DNA from: an uncultured Burkholderiales bacterium
GTDB taxonomy: Bacteria > Pseudomonadota > Gammaproteobacteria > Burkholderiales > Burkholderiaceae
Direction of reading: 5' to 3'
Length of the DNA: 64,000 nucleotides
NCBI GenBank assembly: GCA_946480465.1
Contig: CAMLJY010000016.1
Coordinates: 38,391 to 102,390, forward strand
Positions 41,180 through 52,994 of the stretch are shown piece by piece. Numbering within the stretch: position 1 is the first letter of the stretch; the number at the start of each line of letters is the position of its first letter. The notes below the pieces were generated by a model that had not been told where the DNA came from, searched no databases, and saw only the letters and a list, made by a program, of their open reading frames with translations. The translations under genes and the position numbers were made by a program.

Positions 41180-42880
41180 TTAAGCACGGAACTTCGACGT
41201 GATGGGGTAGCGCCAGTCGCGGCCGAAGGCCCGGTGGGTGATGCGGATGCCCACCGGTGCCTGGCGGCGCTTGTACTCGTTGATCTTGATGAGCCGCGTA
41301 ACGCGCTCTACATCGGCGGCATCGAATCCGTCTGCCACGATCTCCGCAATGCCCCGGTCTTCTTCCATGTAGCGCGCGAGGATCGCATCCAGCACTTCGT
41401 AAGGAGGCAGGCTGTCCTGGTCCTTCTGGTCGGGCCGCAGTTCCGCCGACGGGGGGCGCGTGATGATGCGCTCCGGGATGACGGGACCGATGCTGCCGTC
41501 GGCGCGCCGGCTCGGCTGTCGGTTCTTCCACTCGGCCAGCCGGTAGACCAGCGTCTTCGCGACGTCCTTGATGACCGCGAAACCCCCGGCCATGTCGCCG
41601 TACAGCGTGCAATACCCGGTCGCCATCTCGCTCTTGTTGCCGGTGGTCAGCACGATGGACCCGAACTTGTTCGACAGGGCCATCAGCAGCGTGCCCCGGA
41701 CGCGCGCCTGGATGTTCTCTTCGGTGGCGTCCTCGGGACGGCCGGCAAACTCGGACGCCAGCGCGGCCCGGAAGGCCTCGAACATCGGCGTGATCGAGAT
41801 CTCGTCGTAGCGCACGCCGAGGCGATGGGCCATGTCCCGCGCATCGACCCAGGAGATGTCCGCGGTGTAGGGCGACGGCATCATCACCGCACGCACGCGG
41901 TCCGCCCCCAGCGCATCGACGGCAATCGCGAGCACCAACGCAGAATCGACGCCTCCCGACAAGCCGATGATCGCCCCGGGGAAGCCGTTCTTGCCGATGT
42001 AGTCGCGCACGCCGGTGACCAGGGCACCCCAGGCTTGCGCCTCCAGGTCAAGCGATGGATGCTTCGGCCCGTCGACCGCGCCGTCGTGCTGCAGATCGAC
42101 CAGGAGGACAGCCGGCTCGAAGGTGGGCGCACGCGCCGCCACCCGGCCGTCACGACCGATAGCGAATGACGCGCCGTCGAAGACCACCTCATCCTGGCCC
42201 CCCGAGAGGTGTGAAAACAGCAAGGGCACGCCGGTCTCGCGCACACGCAGTGCCATGCGCTCCTCGCGCTCCTCGCTCTTGCCGAGGTGGAACGGTGAAG
42301 CATTCAGCACGCACAACACCTCGGCGCCGGCGCCACAGGCCAGGCGGGCAGGTTCCTCGAACCAGGCGTCTTCGCAGATCAGCAGGCCGAAACGGCGACC
42401 GCCGGCCTCGAATACCACCGGACCAAGACCGGCGTCCCGGCCTGAGGCAAAGTAGCGCCGTTCGTCGAATACTTGATAGTTGGGCAGGTCGCGCTTGCAG
42501 TAGGTGGCAAGCACCCGCCCACCACTGAGCACCGAGGCCGCGTTGAAGCGCTGCGGCACCGTCACCGAACGCGAACGCGTGTCCCCTTGCGGTCCGAATT
42601 GATGCGGATGTCCGACCACCACCTGCAGACCATCGAGGTCCGCCAGGCTGCGCGCGAGCTCATCAAGCGCGCGCGCGCAGCCCTGCATGAAGGCGGGACG
42701 CAGCAGCAGGTCTTCGGGCGGGTAGCCGGTCAGCGCCAGTTCCGGCGCAATCAGCAGGCAGGCACCTGCTGCATGGGCCTCGCGCGCTGCATCGACGATG
42801 CGCTGGGCGTTGCCGGCCAGGTCGCCGACAGTCGCGTTGATCTGCGCCAGGGCGACCTTGACCGTGGAGGGAGATGACAT
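41180..42880 (-). CDS. nadE: NAD+ synthase, glutamine-hydrolysing
   Basis: This 566-residue enzyme amidates nicotinate adenine dinucleotide to NAD+. An N-terminal nitrilase-fold glutaminase domain (about 1-270) has its catalytic Glu, Lys and Cys in LLIAPELALTGYPPEDLL, YCKRDLPNYQVFDE and LLICEDAWFE. The C-terminal synthetase has the PP-loop GLSGGVDSALVLAIA and the ammonia-channel region. Its ATG lies only two bases from the start codon of the divergent gene at 42883, so promoter elements must lie inside the neighbour. glnB follows in the same direction. Confidence 0.95.
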   Translation of the reverse strand: MSSPSTVKVALAQINATVGDLAGNAQRIVDAAREAHAAGACLLIAPELALTGYPPEDLLLRPAFMQGCARALDELARSLADLDGLQVVVGHPHQFGPQGDTRSRSVTVPQRFNAASVLSGGRVLATYCKRDLPNYQVFDERRYFASGRDAGLGPVVFEAGGRRFGLLICEDAWFEEPARLACGAGAEVLCVLNASPFHLGKSEEREERMALRVRETGVPLLFSHLSGGQDEVVFDGASFAIGRDGRVAARAPTFEPAVLLVDLQHDGAVDGPKHPSLDLEAQAWGALVTGVRDYIGKNGFPGAIIGLSGGVDSALVLAIAVDALGADRVRAVMMPSPYTADISWVDARDMAHRLGVRYDEISITPMFEAFRAALASEFAGRPEDATEENIQARVRGTLLMALSNKFGSIVLTTGNKSEMATGYCTLYGDMAGGFAVIKDVAKTLVYRLAEWKNRQPSRRADGSIGPVIPERIITRPPSAELRPDQKDQDSLPPYEVLDAILARYMEEDRGIAEIVADGFDAADVERVTRLIKINEYKRRQAPVGIRITHRAFGRDWRYPITSKFRA

Positions 42881-42882
42881 AG

Positions 42883-44079
42883 GTGAGCAATCAGGCCCGC
42901 AAGACAGACGACGCGAACGATGTTATCCGGGTCCATGCCGATCCCAGTGCAATCGACGCCACCGCGTGGGACGCGCTGCTGGAACAGTCTCCGCAGCCCA
43001 CGCCCTTCATGCGTCATCACTACCTGGCGGCGTTGCACGACAGCGGCTGCGCGGTAGAAGGGACCGGCTGGTCGGCCTGCTTCGTCACGCTGGAACGCGG
43101 AGGCACCCTGTTGGCCGCCGCGCCCGCCTACCTCAAGACCCATTCGTACGGCGAGTACGTGTTCGACTGGGCCTGGGCAGACGCCTACGAGCGGCACGCA
43201 TTGAGGTACTACCCCAAGCTGCTGATCGCCGTACCCTTTACGCCCGTGCCAGGCTCCCGGCTGCTGGCGGGCGATACTAGCGCACGCAGCGCGTTGGCCT
43301 CCGCGATCCACGCGGTCGCGGTGCAGCTTGGGGCGTCCTCCTTGCACATGCTGTTCCACGACGAGGCGGACGGCTTGGCCGCCTCACGCACCGGCTGGTC
43401 CACCCGCCACGGCCTGCAGTTCCATTGGACGGCGCCTTCGGGCGGCCAGACGCCGCGCCACTTCAGCGAACTGCTCGCCAGCCTGTCGCGCGACAAGCGC
43501 AAGAAGATTCAGCAGGAACGCCGCAAGGTGGCGGAGGCCGGGGTCACGTTCAGCATCCACGAAGGCTCGGCGATCGACGCCGGGCTGTGGGATTTCTTCC
43601 TGCGCTGCTATCGCCTCACCTACCGGGCACACCACTCTTCGCCTTACCTGAACGCCGGCTTCTTCGAGCGCATGGCGTCGACGATGGCCGAGCATTGGGT
43701 GATGTTCGTCGCGCACCGCGCGGGTCGACGGGTGGCGGCGTCCTTGGTCGCCGTGGACCCCGTACGTGGACACGCCTTCGGCCGCTATTGGGGTTGCGTG
43801 GAGCACATCCCCTGCCTGCACTTCGAGGCCTGCTACTACCAGCCGCTGTCCTGGTGCATCGCGCGGGGCTACCGGCGATTCGAAGGCGGGGCACAAGGCG
43901 AGCACAAGATGGCGCGGGGGCTGATGCCGGCGGCCACGCGGTCGGCCCACTGGCTTGCCCATCCGGAGTTCGCCCGCGCCGTCGACGACTTCCTGCTGCG
44001 CGAAGCGAAGGGCGTGGACGCCTACATGGACGAGTTGCGAGAGCACTCGCCCTTCAAGCAAGACGGCGGCACACGCTGA
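42883..44079 (+). CDS. FemAB-like/GNAT-fold protein (DUF482 type)
   Basis: This 398-residue cytoplasmic protein belongs to the DUF482 family of double-GNAT, FemAB-like putative acyltransferases. The N-terminal half shows SPQPTPFMRHHYLAALHDSG and SYGEYVFDWAWADAYER. The central basic SRDKRKKIQQERRK stretch and the C-terminal GGAQGEHKMARGL are family hallmarks. The start is GTG at 42883 with GGAGGGAGA upstream, lying inside the nadE coding region. No later in-frame start exists before the conserved region. Some annotation calls relatives peptidoglycan biosynthesis proteins; the reaction is unproven. Confidence 0.82.
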   Translation: MSNQARKTDDANDVIRVHADPSAIDATAWDALLEQSPQPTPFMRHHYLAALHDSGCAVEGTGWSACFVTLERGGTLLAAAPAYLKTHSYGEYVFDWAWADAYERHALRYYPKLLIAVPFTPVPGSRLLAGDTSARSALASAIHAVAVQLGASSLHMLFHDEADGLAASRTGWSTRHGLQFHWTAPSGGQTPRHFSELLASLSRDKRKKIQQERRKVAEAGVTFSIHEGSAIDAGLWDFFLRCYRLTYRAHHSSPYLNAGFFERMASTMAEHWVMFVAHRAGRRVAASLVAVDPVRGHAFGRYWGCVEHIPCLHFEACYYQPLSWCIARGYRRFEGGAQGEHKMARGLMPAATRSAHWLAHPEFARAVDDFLLREAKGVDAYMDELREHSPFKQDGGTR

Positions 44080-44106
44080 GTGCACCGCCCGTCTCGTCGG
44101 GCTGGG

Positions 44107-44649
44107 TCAGCCCTTCTTGTGGGTCTGCGCCCAGCGCTCCATGCCGTTGCTGACTTCGGCGCGAGCGCTGCCAGGGCCGTCCCAGCCCTCGACCTTCACC
44201 CACTTGCCCGGCTCCAGGTCCTTGTAGTGCTCGAAGAAGTGCTGAATCGTCTTCAGGCGCAACGGATTCAGGTCTTCCGGCTTCTGCCACTGCGTGTAGA
44301 TCGAGAGGATCTTGTCGATCGGCACGGCCAGCAGCTTGTTGTCGCCGCCGGCTTCGTCCGACATGCGAAGCATGCCCAGCGGACGGCAGGTGACGACCAC
44401 CCCCGGGATCAGCGGCACGGGCGTGATCACGAGCACGTCGACCGGATCGCCGTCGTCCGCCAGCGTCTGGGGGATGTAGCCGTAGTTGCACGGGTAGTGC
44501 ATGGCCGTGCCCATGAACCGGTCGACGAACAGCGCGCCGGTTGCCTCGTCGACCTCGTACTTGATCGGATCGGCATTCATCGGGATCTCGATGATCACGT
44601 TGAACTCGTTCGGCGCCTTCGCGCCGGGGGTCACGTTGTGCAGGCTCAT
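44107..44649 (-). CDS. ppa: Inorganic pyrophosphatase, soluble family I
   Basis: Ppa (180 residues) hydrolyses pyrophosphate to phosphate, driving biosynthesis. The catalytic metal signature [12 protein letters not shown] is present, as are [16 protein letters not shown] and the C-terminal [24 protein letters not shown]. Length is standard. It is transcribed away from hppA, so both pyrophosphatases flank one 232-base region. Confidence 0.97.
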   Translation of the reverse strand: MSLHNVTPGAKAPNEFNVIIEIPMNADPIKYEVDEATGALFVDRFMGTAMHYPCNYGYIPQTLADDGDPVDVLVITPVPLIPGVVVTCRPLGMLRMSDEAGGDNKLLAVPIDKILSIYTQWQKPEDLNPLRLKTIQHFFEHYKDLEPGKWVKVEGWDGPGSARAEVSNGMERWAQTHKKG

Positions 44650-44881
44650 GGGGTCAACAAGGCTCCAGGGGAAACCCGGATTCTACGAAGACGGCTTGCC
44701 CGGCCCTGACGCACCGCCCGCGGCGGCCGCGGGTCGCACAAGTTACCGCAGGAAAACACGGAGCCGCGCCGCAGCATCATCCCGTAGCATGCGCCGGCGA
44801 CCCCTGCCCCTGCCACGCTGCTGCGCAGGCGAAGACGACGAGGCGCACCATTCACAGGGCTTGTTCGAGGAAGGAGAAACC

Positions 44882-47101
<2,220 letters not shown>

Positions 47102-47149
47102 ACGGCCAAGGGCACATACCTGCGGCCGCGCCGCACACGGCGCCCCTGC

Positions 47150-47183
47150 AAGGGCCAGTCCGATGGACTGGCCCCTTTTTTTT
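47150..47183 (+). terminator. Terminator after hppA
   Basis: The ten-base stem GGGCCAGTCC/GGACTGGCCC with a three-base loop is followed by eight T residues. Confidence 0.93.
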
Positions 47184-47238
47184 GCACTCACCCGCCCGGG
47201 ACCCGCGCTGCAGGAACCCGACCCTGCCCCGCCCCTGA

Positions 47239-47544
47239 CTAGGCCCTAAGGTCCAGCAAGGTGCCCAGCATGTCCTGCTGAGTCTTAAAGACCTGCATGT
47301 TCGACTTGAACTCGTAGAGCGCCACCCGCTGCGCCACGATGTCCTCGGCCAGAGCGTCGCCCGAGGCCGCCGCGGTGAACACGTGAGTCTGGACACCACC
47401 GCTCGCCTGCGTGGCGTTCGAGAACAACTCGCGTCGATAGCCTTCGGTGCTCCAGTTCGCGACGTTGTGCGACGCACTGCCCAACCGCTGCATGGCCGAC
47501 TGCATACCGGACAAAGCGATGGAGTGCACGGAGTTCAGAGCCAT
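47239..47544 (-). CDS. Miniature flagellar basal-body rod-like protein
   Basis: This 101-residue protein looks like a FlgC/FlgB-type rod protein with its middle removed. The N-terminal NSVHSIALSGMQSAMQRLGS and ASHNVANWSTEGYRRELF match the flagellar rod start motif. The C-terminal AEDIVAQRVALYEFKSNMQV and DMLGTLLDLRA match the rod C-terminal helix. Normal FlgC has about 135 residues. No other flagellar gene is nearby. I start it at 47544 (MALNSVHS); the longer frame to 47613 is not family-like. It may be a remnant or a specialised small member. Confidence 0.7.
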   Translation of the reverse strand: MALNSVHSIALSGMQSAMQRLGSASHNVANWSTEGYRRELFSNATQASGGVQTHVFTAAASGDALAEDIVAQRVALYEFKSNMQVFKTQQDMLGTLLDLRA

Positions 47545-47599
47545 TCGGCGTCTTTCGGCAATGCGCGCCGAAACTTGAGCCGGCCGGGTACTGAAAAGC

Positions 47600-47631
47600 A
47601 AAACGCCCGGCACCTTGTGGGTACCGGGCGT
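47600..47631 (-). terminator. Terminator after tRNA-Pro
   Basis: On the minus strand the stem ACGCCCGG/CCGGGCGT, extended by an inner ACC/GGT pairing, ends in TTTT. It lies ten bases downstream of tRNA-Pro. Confidence 0.75.
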
Positions 47632-47641
47632 CGCTGTTCAA

Positions 47642-47718
47642 TGGTCGGGGTGGCGGGATTCGAACTCGCGACCCCTTGCACCCCATGCAAGTGCGCTACC
47701 AGGCTGCGCTACACCCCG
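47642..47718 (-). tRNA. tRNA-Pro(GGG)
   Basis: The minus strand gives a 77-base tRNA with acceptor CGGGGTG/CACCCCG, anticodon loop ATGGGGT (anticodon GGG), T loop TTCGAAT and encoded CCA. One A-C mismatch is present in the T stem. Confidence 0.93.
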
Positions 47719-47752
47719 ACGAAGCTGCGCATTATAGCCAGCGAAATCGTGT

Positions 47753-48205
47753 TCAAGCCAGCAGCAAATCGCGAATCGACAGAAGTTCTGCTCGCAGCTG
47801 CGACGGCGCCAGTTCGTGCACTTCGGGCACGGGGATCACCATGGTCAAGCCGGGACTGGATTCGGGGGCGTCCGCCGCCAGGGCCTCGACGACATCGTCG
47901 GAGTCCTCGGCCATCGGCGCTGCCGAGCCGTCCCCGGCTCGTGCAGGCGCCGCCCCGTCGGTCAACTGATTGCGCGCACCACTGATGGTGAAGCCCTGGT
48001 CGTACAGCAACTCGCGGATGCGGCGGATCAGCAGCACTTCGTGGTGCTGGTAGTAGCGGCGGTTGCCGCGCCGCTTCATGGGCTTGAGCTGAGTGAACTC
48101 CTGCTCCCAATAGCGCAGCACATACGGCTTCACGCCGCACAAGTCACTGACCTCACCGATGGTGAAGTAGCGCTTGGCCGGAATCGCTGGAAGCGGTTTC
48201 TCCAT
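47753..48205 (-). CDS. MerR-family transcriptional regulator
   Basis: This 150-residue regulator has a MerR winged helix at residues 12-80 (RYFTIGEVSDLCGVKPYVLRY, WEQEFTQLKPMKRRGNRRYY, VLLIRRIRELLYDQGFTI), followed by a short acidic, Pro-rich tail with no metal-binding cysteines. Homologues beside ihfA are widespread in proteobacteria without a defined role. The start at 48205 (MEKPLPAIPAKRYFT) is preferred over an ATG three codons earlier. It is the last gene of the thrS-to-ihfA run, 34 bases after ihfA. Confidence 0.85.
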   Translation of the reverse strand: MEKPLPAIPAKRYFTIGEVSDLCGVKPYVLRYWEQEFTQLKPMKRRGNRRYYQHHEVLLIRRIRELLYDQGFTISGARNQLTDGAAPARAGDGSAAPMAEDSDDVVEALAADAPESSPGLTMVIPVPEVHELAPSQLRAELLSIRDLLLA

Positions 48206-48239
48206 TGAAATCAATGGTGTCGGCAGGCAAACCTAGACT

Positions 48240-48602
48240 TTACTCGAACTCTTCTCCGACCGGCGCGTCTCCCTGCACGATCGCCTTCAGCTTGTGGCTG
48301 GCGTGGAACGTCACGACGTTGCGCGCCTTGATCGGAATCGCCTCGCCGGTGCGCGGATTGCGCCCGGGGCGAGGCGCCTTGCGACGAATGTTGAAGTTGC
48401 CAAAACCCGACAGCTTGACGTCGTCACCGTTGACCAGGGTCTGATGAACGAGCTCGAAGAAGGCTTCCACCATGTCCTTCGACTCGCGCTTGTTCAGGCC
48501 CAGCCGCTCGAACAGCAGTTCCGCCAGCTCGGCCTTGGTCAGCGTCGGCGTCTCCAGCGACGGCAGGATCACGCGATCGGGGATGGGATCCTCATTGCTC
48601 AT
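48240..48602 (-). CDS. ihfA: Integration host factor, alpha subunit
   Basis: IHF-alpha (120 residues) pairs with IHF-beta to bend DNA sharply at specific sites. The family core starts at [22 protein letters not shown], and the DNA-inserting arm includes [14 protein letters not shown] variable N-terminal extension of about 18 residues precedes it. I start it at 48602 ([11 protein letters not shown]), in the 49 bases after the pheT stop; the in-frame region further upstream lies inside pheT. The pheST-ihfA linkage is conserved in proteobacteria. Confidence 0.93.
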   Translation of the reverse strand: MSNEDPIPDRVILPSLETPTLTKAELAELLFERLGLNKRESKDMVEAFFELVHQTLVNGDDVKLSGFGNFNIRRKAPRPGRNPRTGEAIPIKARNVVTFHASHKLKAIVQGDAPVGEEFE

Positions 48603-48651
48603 CGGGCGTTCGGACTCTGTTGGTGGGACGTTGGACGTGTCTCGGTTCGGT

Positions 48652-51078
48652 TCAGGCCCGCAGCCGTGCGCCGACCGCCTGGGCAGCCCGTGCGATGGCA
48701 GCGTGCTTGACCGCTTCGATTCGCTCGTCGGTCCAAGTCGTCTCGGGGTCAAGCAACTCCAGCCGCACCGCGAGGCTGCGCTCCCCGAGCCGGATGTCCC
48801 CCGAGGCAGCTGCCGGCTTGTAGACGTCGAACAACGTTGCCGCGCGCACGTAGCCGGCAGGATCGGCCTGCAGCGCCTCGACGAGGGCATCGTGACTGGC
48901 TCCTTCAGGCACCACCAGAGCAACGTCACGCCACGCCGGCTGGTGGCGTGGAATGGGTTCGAAGCGAGGGACGACACGGTCGAGCACCGCGTCCAGGTCG
49001 AGCTCGAACAGCACGGGTGCGTGCGGCAGCTCATAAGCCTGCCGCCAGCGCGGGTGCAGTTCCCCCGCGAAGCCGATGTCCCGGCCTTCGAGCAGGACGC
49101 GGGCGCTGCGCCCCGGATGCATGGCCGGGTGTGGCGCCGCCGCGAAACGCACGGCACGCGGGGCGAGCAGCGCTTCCAGGTCACCCTTCATGTCGAAGAA
49201 GTCGACGTGACGCTCCTTGCTGCCCCATTGGGTGTGCTCCGCCGCGCCATAGGCCAGCGTGGCGATGCGCAGCGGTTGCGCAACCCCCGCCACGCTGCGG
49301 CTGCCCGCGGCTTGACCAGGGTCGCGCCGCGATACGCGCCCGATCTCGAACACCCGGACCCGGTCGGTCTTGCGCGCTAGGTTGTGCCGAAGCACCTGCA
49401 CCAGACTGCCCACGAGACTTGAACGCATCACCGCGAGCGGCGCGGCAATGGGGTTCAGCACACGGATGGGATCGGCGTTCCCGGCCAGTTCGGCTTCCCA
49501 GCGCTCCTCGACGAAGCTGAAATTGATGGTCTCCTGGTAGTCCAGGGCCGCCAGGACACGCCGGACGCCATGGGGACTGCGCCGCGCCTCGACCAGCCGG
49601 CGCGCAGTGACAGGCGCGAGTGGGGGGGTCGCCGGCAACTTGTCGTAGCCGATAACCCGCACCACCTCCTCGATCAGGTCCTCTTCGATGGCAAGGTCGA
49701 AGCGCCAGCTGGGCGGGGTCACGGTCAAGGAACCGGGCGCCTCGGTGAACGACAGGCCCAAACGCGCGAAAACCGAAGCGCAATCCGCCTGCGTCACCGG
49801 CATGCCGATCACCTTGGCCGCGCGTTCGACTCGCAGCGTGACCGGCGACGGCTTCGGCAGGTTGACCTGTTGATCATCCATCGGTCCGGCCTCTCCGCCG
49901 CAGATGTCGATGATCAGCTGCGTGATGCGTTCGATGTGCTCGACCGTCTGCGCCGGGTCCACGCCGCGCTCGAAGCGGTGCCCGGCGTCGGTGGAGAAGT
50001 TGTAGCGCCGCGATCGACCCGCGACCGCTTCCGGCCACCAGAACGCCGCTTCGACGTAGACGTTGCGCGTATCGTCCGACACCGCCGTCGCGTCCCCGCC
50101 CATGATGCCGGCGAGCGACTCGACCTGGCCGCGTCCATCCGCGATGACGCCGACCTTGTCGTCCACCTCGATCGTGGTGCCATTCAGCAGCTTGAGCGTC
50201 TCGCCGGCACGGCCCCAGCGCACCACGAGACCATCGTGGATCTTGTCGAGGTCGAAGATGTGCGACGGCCGACCGTACTCGAACATGACGTAGTTAGAGA
50301 TGTCCACGAGCGCCGTGACGGAACGCTGGCCGCAGCGCGCCAGGCGATCGACCATCCAGGCCGGTGTGGGGGCCTTGGTGTTGACGTTGCGGACGATGCG
50401 CCCTGAGAAGCGACCGCACAGCGCCGGTGCCTCGATGCGGACGGGCAGCCGGGCATCATGCCGAGGCGCAACGGGCGGAAATGCAACGGGTTTCAGTGGC
50501 GCGCCGGTGAGGGCAGCCACCTCGCGCGCAATGCCGTACACCGAGAGGCCGTGCGCCAGGTTCGGCGTCAGCTTCAGGGTGAAGAGCGTGTCGTCCAACG
50601 CCAGCACGTGCCGCAGGTCGGTGCCGACCGGCGCATCGGCGGCGAGTTCCAGCAGGCCGCCATGGTCCTCGCTCAGCTTCAGCTCACGCGCCGAGCACAG
50701 CATGCCGAAGCTCTCCACGCCGCGCAGCTTGCCGGTCTTGATCTCGAATGGCTTGCCGTCTTCGCCCGGAGGCAGGCTGGCGCCCACCACGGCGAGCGGT
50801 ACCTTGATGCCCACCCGGGCATTGGGGGCGCCACACACGATCTGGAGCGGCCCGTCTTTCGAGTACGGCCCCGCATCGACGCGGCAGACGCGAAGCCGAT
50901 CGGCATTCGGGTGTTGCTCCGCCTCGACGATCTCGGCCACCACGACGCCGCTGAACGGGGGCGCGACCGGGCGCAGCTCCTCGACCTCCATGCCGGACAT
51001 GGTCAACAGGTCGGCCAGGGCCTGCGTATCGAGCGGAGGGTTGCAGAACTCGCGCAACCAGGATTCAGGGAATTGCAT
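48652..51078 (-). CDS. pheT: Phenylalanine-tRNA ligase, beta subunit
   Basis: PheT (808 residues) is the large subunit of the heterotetrameric PheRS. It has the N-terminal tRNA-binding OB fold (about 40-150: [28 protein letters not shown]-like region [16 protein letters not shown]), B3/B4 editing domain with [18 protein letters not shown] near residue 265, B5, the catalytic-like core, and the C-terminal anticodon-binding domain ending at LEL...RLRA. Length is normal. It follows pheS by 51 bases. Confidence 0.97.
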   Translation of the reverse strand: MQFPESWLREFCNPPLDTQALADLLTMSGMEVEELRPVAPPFSGVVVAEIVEAEQHPNADRLRVCRVDAGPYSKDGPLQIVCGAPNARVGIKVPLAVVGASLPPGEDGKPFEIKTGKLRGVESFGMLCSARELKLSEDHGGLLELAADAPVGTDLRHVLALDDTLFTLKLTPNLAHGLSVYGIAREVAALTGAPLKPVAFPPVAPRHDARLPVRIEAPALCGRFSGRIVRNVNTKAPTPAWMVDRLARCGQRSVTALVDISNYVMFEYGRPSHIFDLDKIHDGLVVRWGRAGETLKLLNGTTIEVDDKVGVIADGRGQVESLAGIMGGDATAVSDDTRNVYVEAAFWWPEAVAGRSRRYNFSTDAGHRFERGVDPAQTVEHIERITQLIIDICGGEAGPMDDQQVNLPKPSPVTLRVERAAKVIGMPVTQADCASVFARLGLSFTEAPGSLTVTPPSWRFDLAIEEDLIEEVVRVIGYDKLPATPPLAPVTARRLVEARRSPHGVRRVLAALDYQETINFSFVEERWEAELAGNADPIRVLNPIAAPLAVMRSSLVGSLVQVLRHNLARKTDRVRVFEIGRVSRRDPGQAAGSRSVAGVAQPLRIATLAYGAAEHTQWGSKERHVDFFDMKGDLEALLAPRAVRFAAAPHPAMHPGRSARVLLEGRDIGFAGELHPRWRQAYELPHAPVLFELDLDAVLDRVVPRFEPIPRHQPAWRDVALVVPEGASHDALVEALQADPAGYVRAATLFDVYKPAAASGDIRLGERSLAVRLELLDPETTWTDERIEAVKHAAIARAAQAVGARLRA

Positions 51079-51129
51079 GGGTCGAAGAAGTCAGCGTACG
51101 GTCGATCGGCGGCGGAAGGCGTTCACGGT

Positions 51130-52185
51130 TCAGCGGAACTGCGACAGGAAGCGCAGGTCGCCGTCGAAGAACAGGCGCAGGTCGTTCACGCCGTAGCGAA
51201 GCATGGTCAATCGGTCCGGCCCCATGCCGAAGGCGAAGCCGATGTAGCGCTCGGGGTCGAGCCCGAAATTGCGCACCACGTTCGGATGCACCTGGCCTGA
51301 ACCGGCGACCTCGAGCCAGCGGCCTTTCAACGGCCCGCTGGAAAAGGCGATATCGATCTCGGCGGATGGCTCGGTGAATGGGAAGAACGAAGGCCGGAAA
51401 CGCAGCTGCAGGTCGTCGCTTTCGAAGAAGCGGCGGCAGAAATCCGTGAAGACGGACTTCAGGTCCTTGAAGCTCACGTTCTCGCCGATCCACAGGCCTT
51501 CGCACTGGTGGAACATGGGCGAATGCGTGGCATCGCTGTCCACCCGATAGGTGCGACCCGGAGCGATGACGCGGATCTCGGGCATCGTGCCCCCTTGAGC
51601 CATCAGGTCCGCATAACGTGCAGCATGAGCGCGTGCATAGCGCACCTGCATCGGCGAGGTGTGCGGCCGCAGGTTCAGCCAACGGCCCTCCTCGTCCTTC
51701 ATGTCGACGTAGAAGGTGTCCTGCATCGAACGCGCCGGGTGGTTCTCCGGGTTGTTCAGCGCCGTGAAGCTCATCCAGTCGGTCTCGATCTCGGGGCCGT
51801 CCGCCACGTCGAACCCCATGGAACCGAAGATGGCCTCGATGCGCTCCATCGTCAGCGATACGGGGTGCAGGCCCCCGGTTCCTCGCTGGCGCCCCGGCAG
51901 GGTGACGTCCAGGGCCTCGGCCTTCAGCTGCACTTCCAGCTCAGCGTCGGCCAGCGCCTGGCGCCGCGCCTGCAGTGCAGCTTCGATGCGCTGCTTGGCC
52001 TGGTTGATCTCGGCGCCGCGGGTCTTCTTCTCGTCCGCCGGGAGCGCCGCCAGGCCCTTCAGCATCTCGGTCACGCGGCCGGACTTGCCGAGATAGCGCG
52101 CCTTGGCGTTCTCCAGTTCGGCAGGGGTCGGCGCGGCATCGAAGTCACCGCTTGCCGCCGCCACGAGTTGGTCGAGATCGTTCAT
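51130..52185 (-). CDS. pheS: Phenylalanine-tRNA ligase, alpha subunit
   Basis: PheS (351 residues) carries the class II aminoacylation site. Motif 2 is in [20 protein letters not shown], with [16 protein letters not shown] and motif 3 [17 protein letters not shown]. The N-terminal coiled coil (about 20-90) is the usual tRNA-binding arm. The start at 52185 ([12 protein letters not shown]) is standard; codons upstream read through a terminator hairpin. That hairpin (52198-52230) may attenuate expression from the upstream ribosomal genes. Confidence 0.97.
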   Translation of the reverse strand: MNDLDQLVAAASGDFDAAPTPAELENAKARYLGKSGRVTEMLKGLAALPADEKKTRGAEINQAKQRIEAALQARRQALADAELEVQLKAEALDVTLPGRQRGTGGLHPVSLTMERIEAIFGSMGFDVADGPEIETDWMSFTALNNPENHPARSMQDTFYVDMKDEEGRWLNLRPHTSPMQVRYARAHAARYADLMAQGGTMPEIRVIAPGRTYRVDSDATHSPMFHQCEGLWIGENVSFKDLKSVFTDFCRRFFESDDLQLRFRPSFFPFTEPSAEIDIAFSSGPLKGRWLEVAGSGQVHPNVVRNFGLDPERYIGFAFGMGPDRLTMLRYGVNDLRLFFDGDLRFLSQFR

Positions 52186-52197
52186 CGTCAATCGCAG

Positions 52198-52230
52198 AAA
52201 AGAAAAAGGCCGCCCCGAGGTGACGGCCTT
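52198..52230 (-). terminator. Terminator/attenuator between rplT and pheS
   Basis: On the minus strand AAGGCCGTC pairs with GGCGGCCTT over nine bases, one of them a G-T wobble, followed by TTTCTTTT. It lies 12 bases before the pheS ATG. No Phe-rich leader peptide precedes it. Confidence 0.75.
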
Positions 52231-52288
52231 GAATGCTTGCACACCCGCGGACCCGGCACTTTGACCAGGCCGGCCCACGGGCGGGATA

Positions 52289-52645
52289 TCAAGCGAGTTG
52301 GGCCTTCACCTTCGCCACGATGCCGCCAAAGGCAGCCGGGTCGTTGACAGCCAGATCGGCGAGGACCTTGCGGTCGATGTCGATCGAAGCCTTCTTCAGG
52401 CCGGCCATGAACTTGCTGTAGCTGAGGCCCAGACCACGCGCAGCGGCGTTGATACGAGCAATCCACAGCTGGCGGAAGACCCGCTTGCGGGTGCGGCGGT
52501 CACGGTAGGCGTACTGGCCCGCCTTCATCACCGCCTGCTTGGCGATGCGGAAGACGTTCTTGCGACGACCACGGAAGCCCTTGGCCAGGGCCAGGACCTT
52601 CTTGTGACGGGCGCGGGCGGTTACACCACGTTTGACGCGAGGCAT
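52289..52645 (-). CDS. rplT: Ribosomal protein L20
   Basis: L20 (118 residues) is a basic 23S rRNA-binding protein needed early in large-subunit assembly. It opens [20 protein letters not shown] and contains [20 protein letters not shown], the family signature. It follows rpmI by 25 bases in the conserved infC-rpmI-rplT order. Confidence 0.98.
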   Translation of the reverse strand: MPRVKRGVTARARHKKVLALAKGFRGRRKNVFRIAKQAVMKAGQYAYRDRRTRKRVFRQLWIARINAAARGLGLSYSKFMAGLKKASIDIDRKVLADLAVNDPAAFGGIVAKVKAQLA

Positions 52646-52670
52646 TGCTTACTCCTTGTTCCGTCTCAGA

Positions 52671-52874
52671 TCACAGGCCGGCGAACGGCAGCATCTGCGC
52701 CATGTGGCCCATGTTGGTCTCGTGCACGTTGGCGGCGCCACGGAGGTGGCGCTTGCGCGTGGTGGACTTCTTGGTGAGGATGTGGCGCTTGAACGCCTGA
52801 CCGCGCTTGACGGTACCACCCGGACGGACGCGGAACCGCTTGGCCGCGCTCTTCTTGGTCTTCATCTTGGGCAT
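52671..52874 (-). CDS. rpmI: Ribosomal protein L35
   Basis: L35 (67 residues) begins [20 protein letters not shown], the family signature, and is rich in Lys and Arg. GAAGGAG precedes the ATG at 52874; the in-frame extension upstream is untranslated leader. A nested hairpin in the infC-rpmI gap may be the L20 control site. Confidence 0.97.
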   Translation of the reverse strand: MPKMKTKKSAAKRFRVRPGGTVKRGQAFKRHILTKKSTTRKRHLRGAANVHETNMGHMAQMLPFAGL

Positions 52875-52896
52875 GACTGCTCCTTCTAAGTGACCC

Positions 52897-52941
52897 CTGC
52901 AGGCGGTCCGGACAGTGTCCGAACGCTTGTACGGCCTGCAG
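52897..52941 (-). promoter_or_regulatory. Nested hairpin in the infC-rpmI gap, candidate L20 autoregulatory leader
   Basis: CTGCAGGC and GCCTGCAG form an outer eight-base stem enclosing an inner CGGAC/GTCCG hairpin, 23 bases upstream of rpmI. In several bacteria L20 represses rpmI-rplT by binding such leader RNA. The match here is by position and shape only. Confidence 0.4.
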
Positions 52942-52994
52942 CGGCTTCTTTCCACTCGCCCCGGTGACCGACCGAAGCGGGGAATCCTTGCGAG

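Noticed and set aside
52198..52288. pheM-type Phe leader peptide
   Set aside because: The frame that reaches the hairpin has one Phe codon only before the stem, and is in frame with pheS itself.
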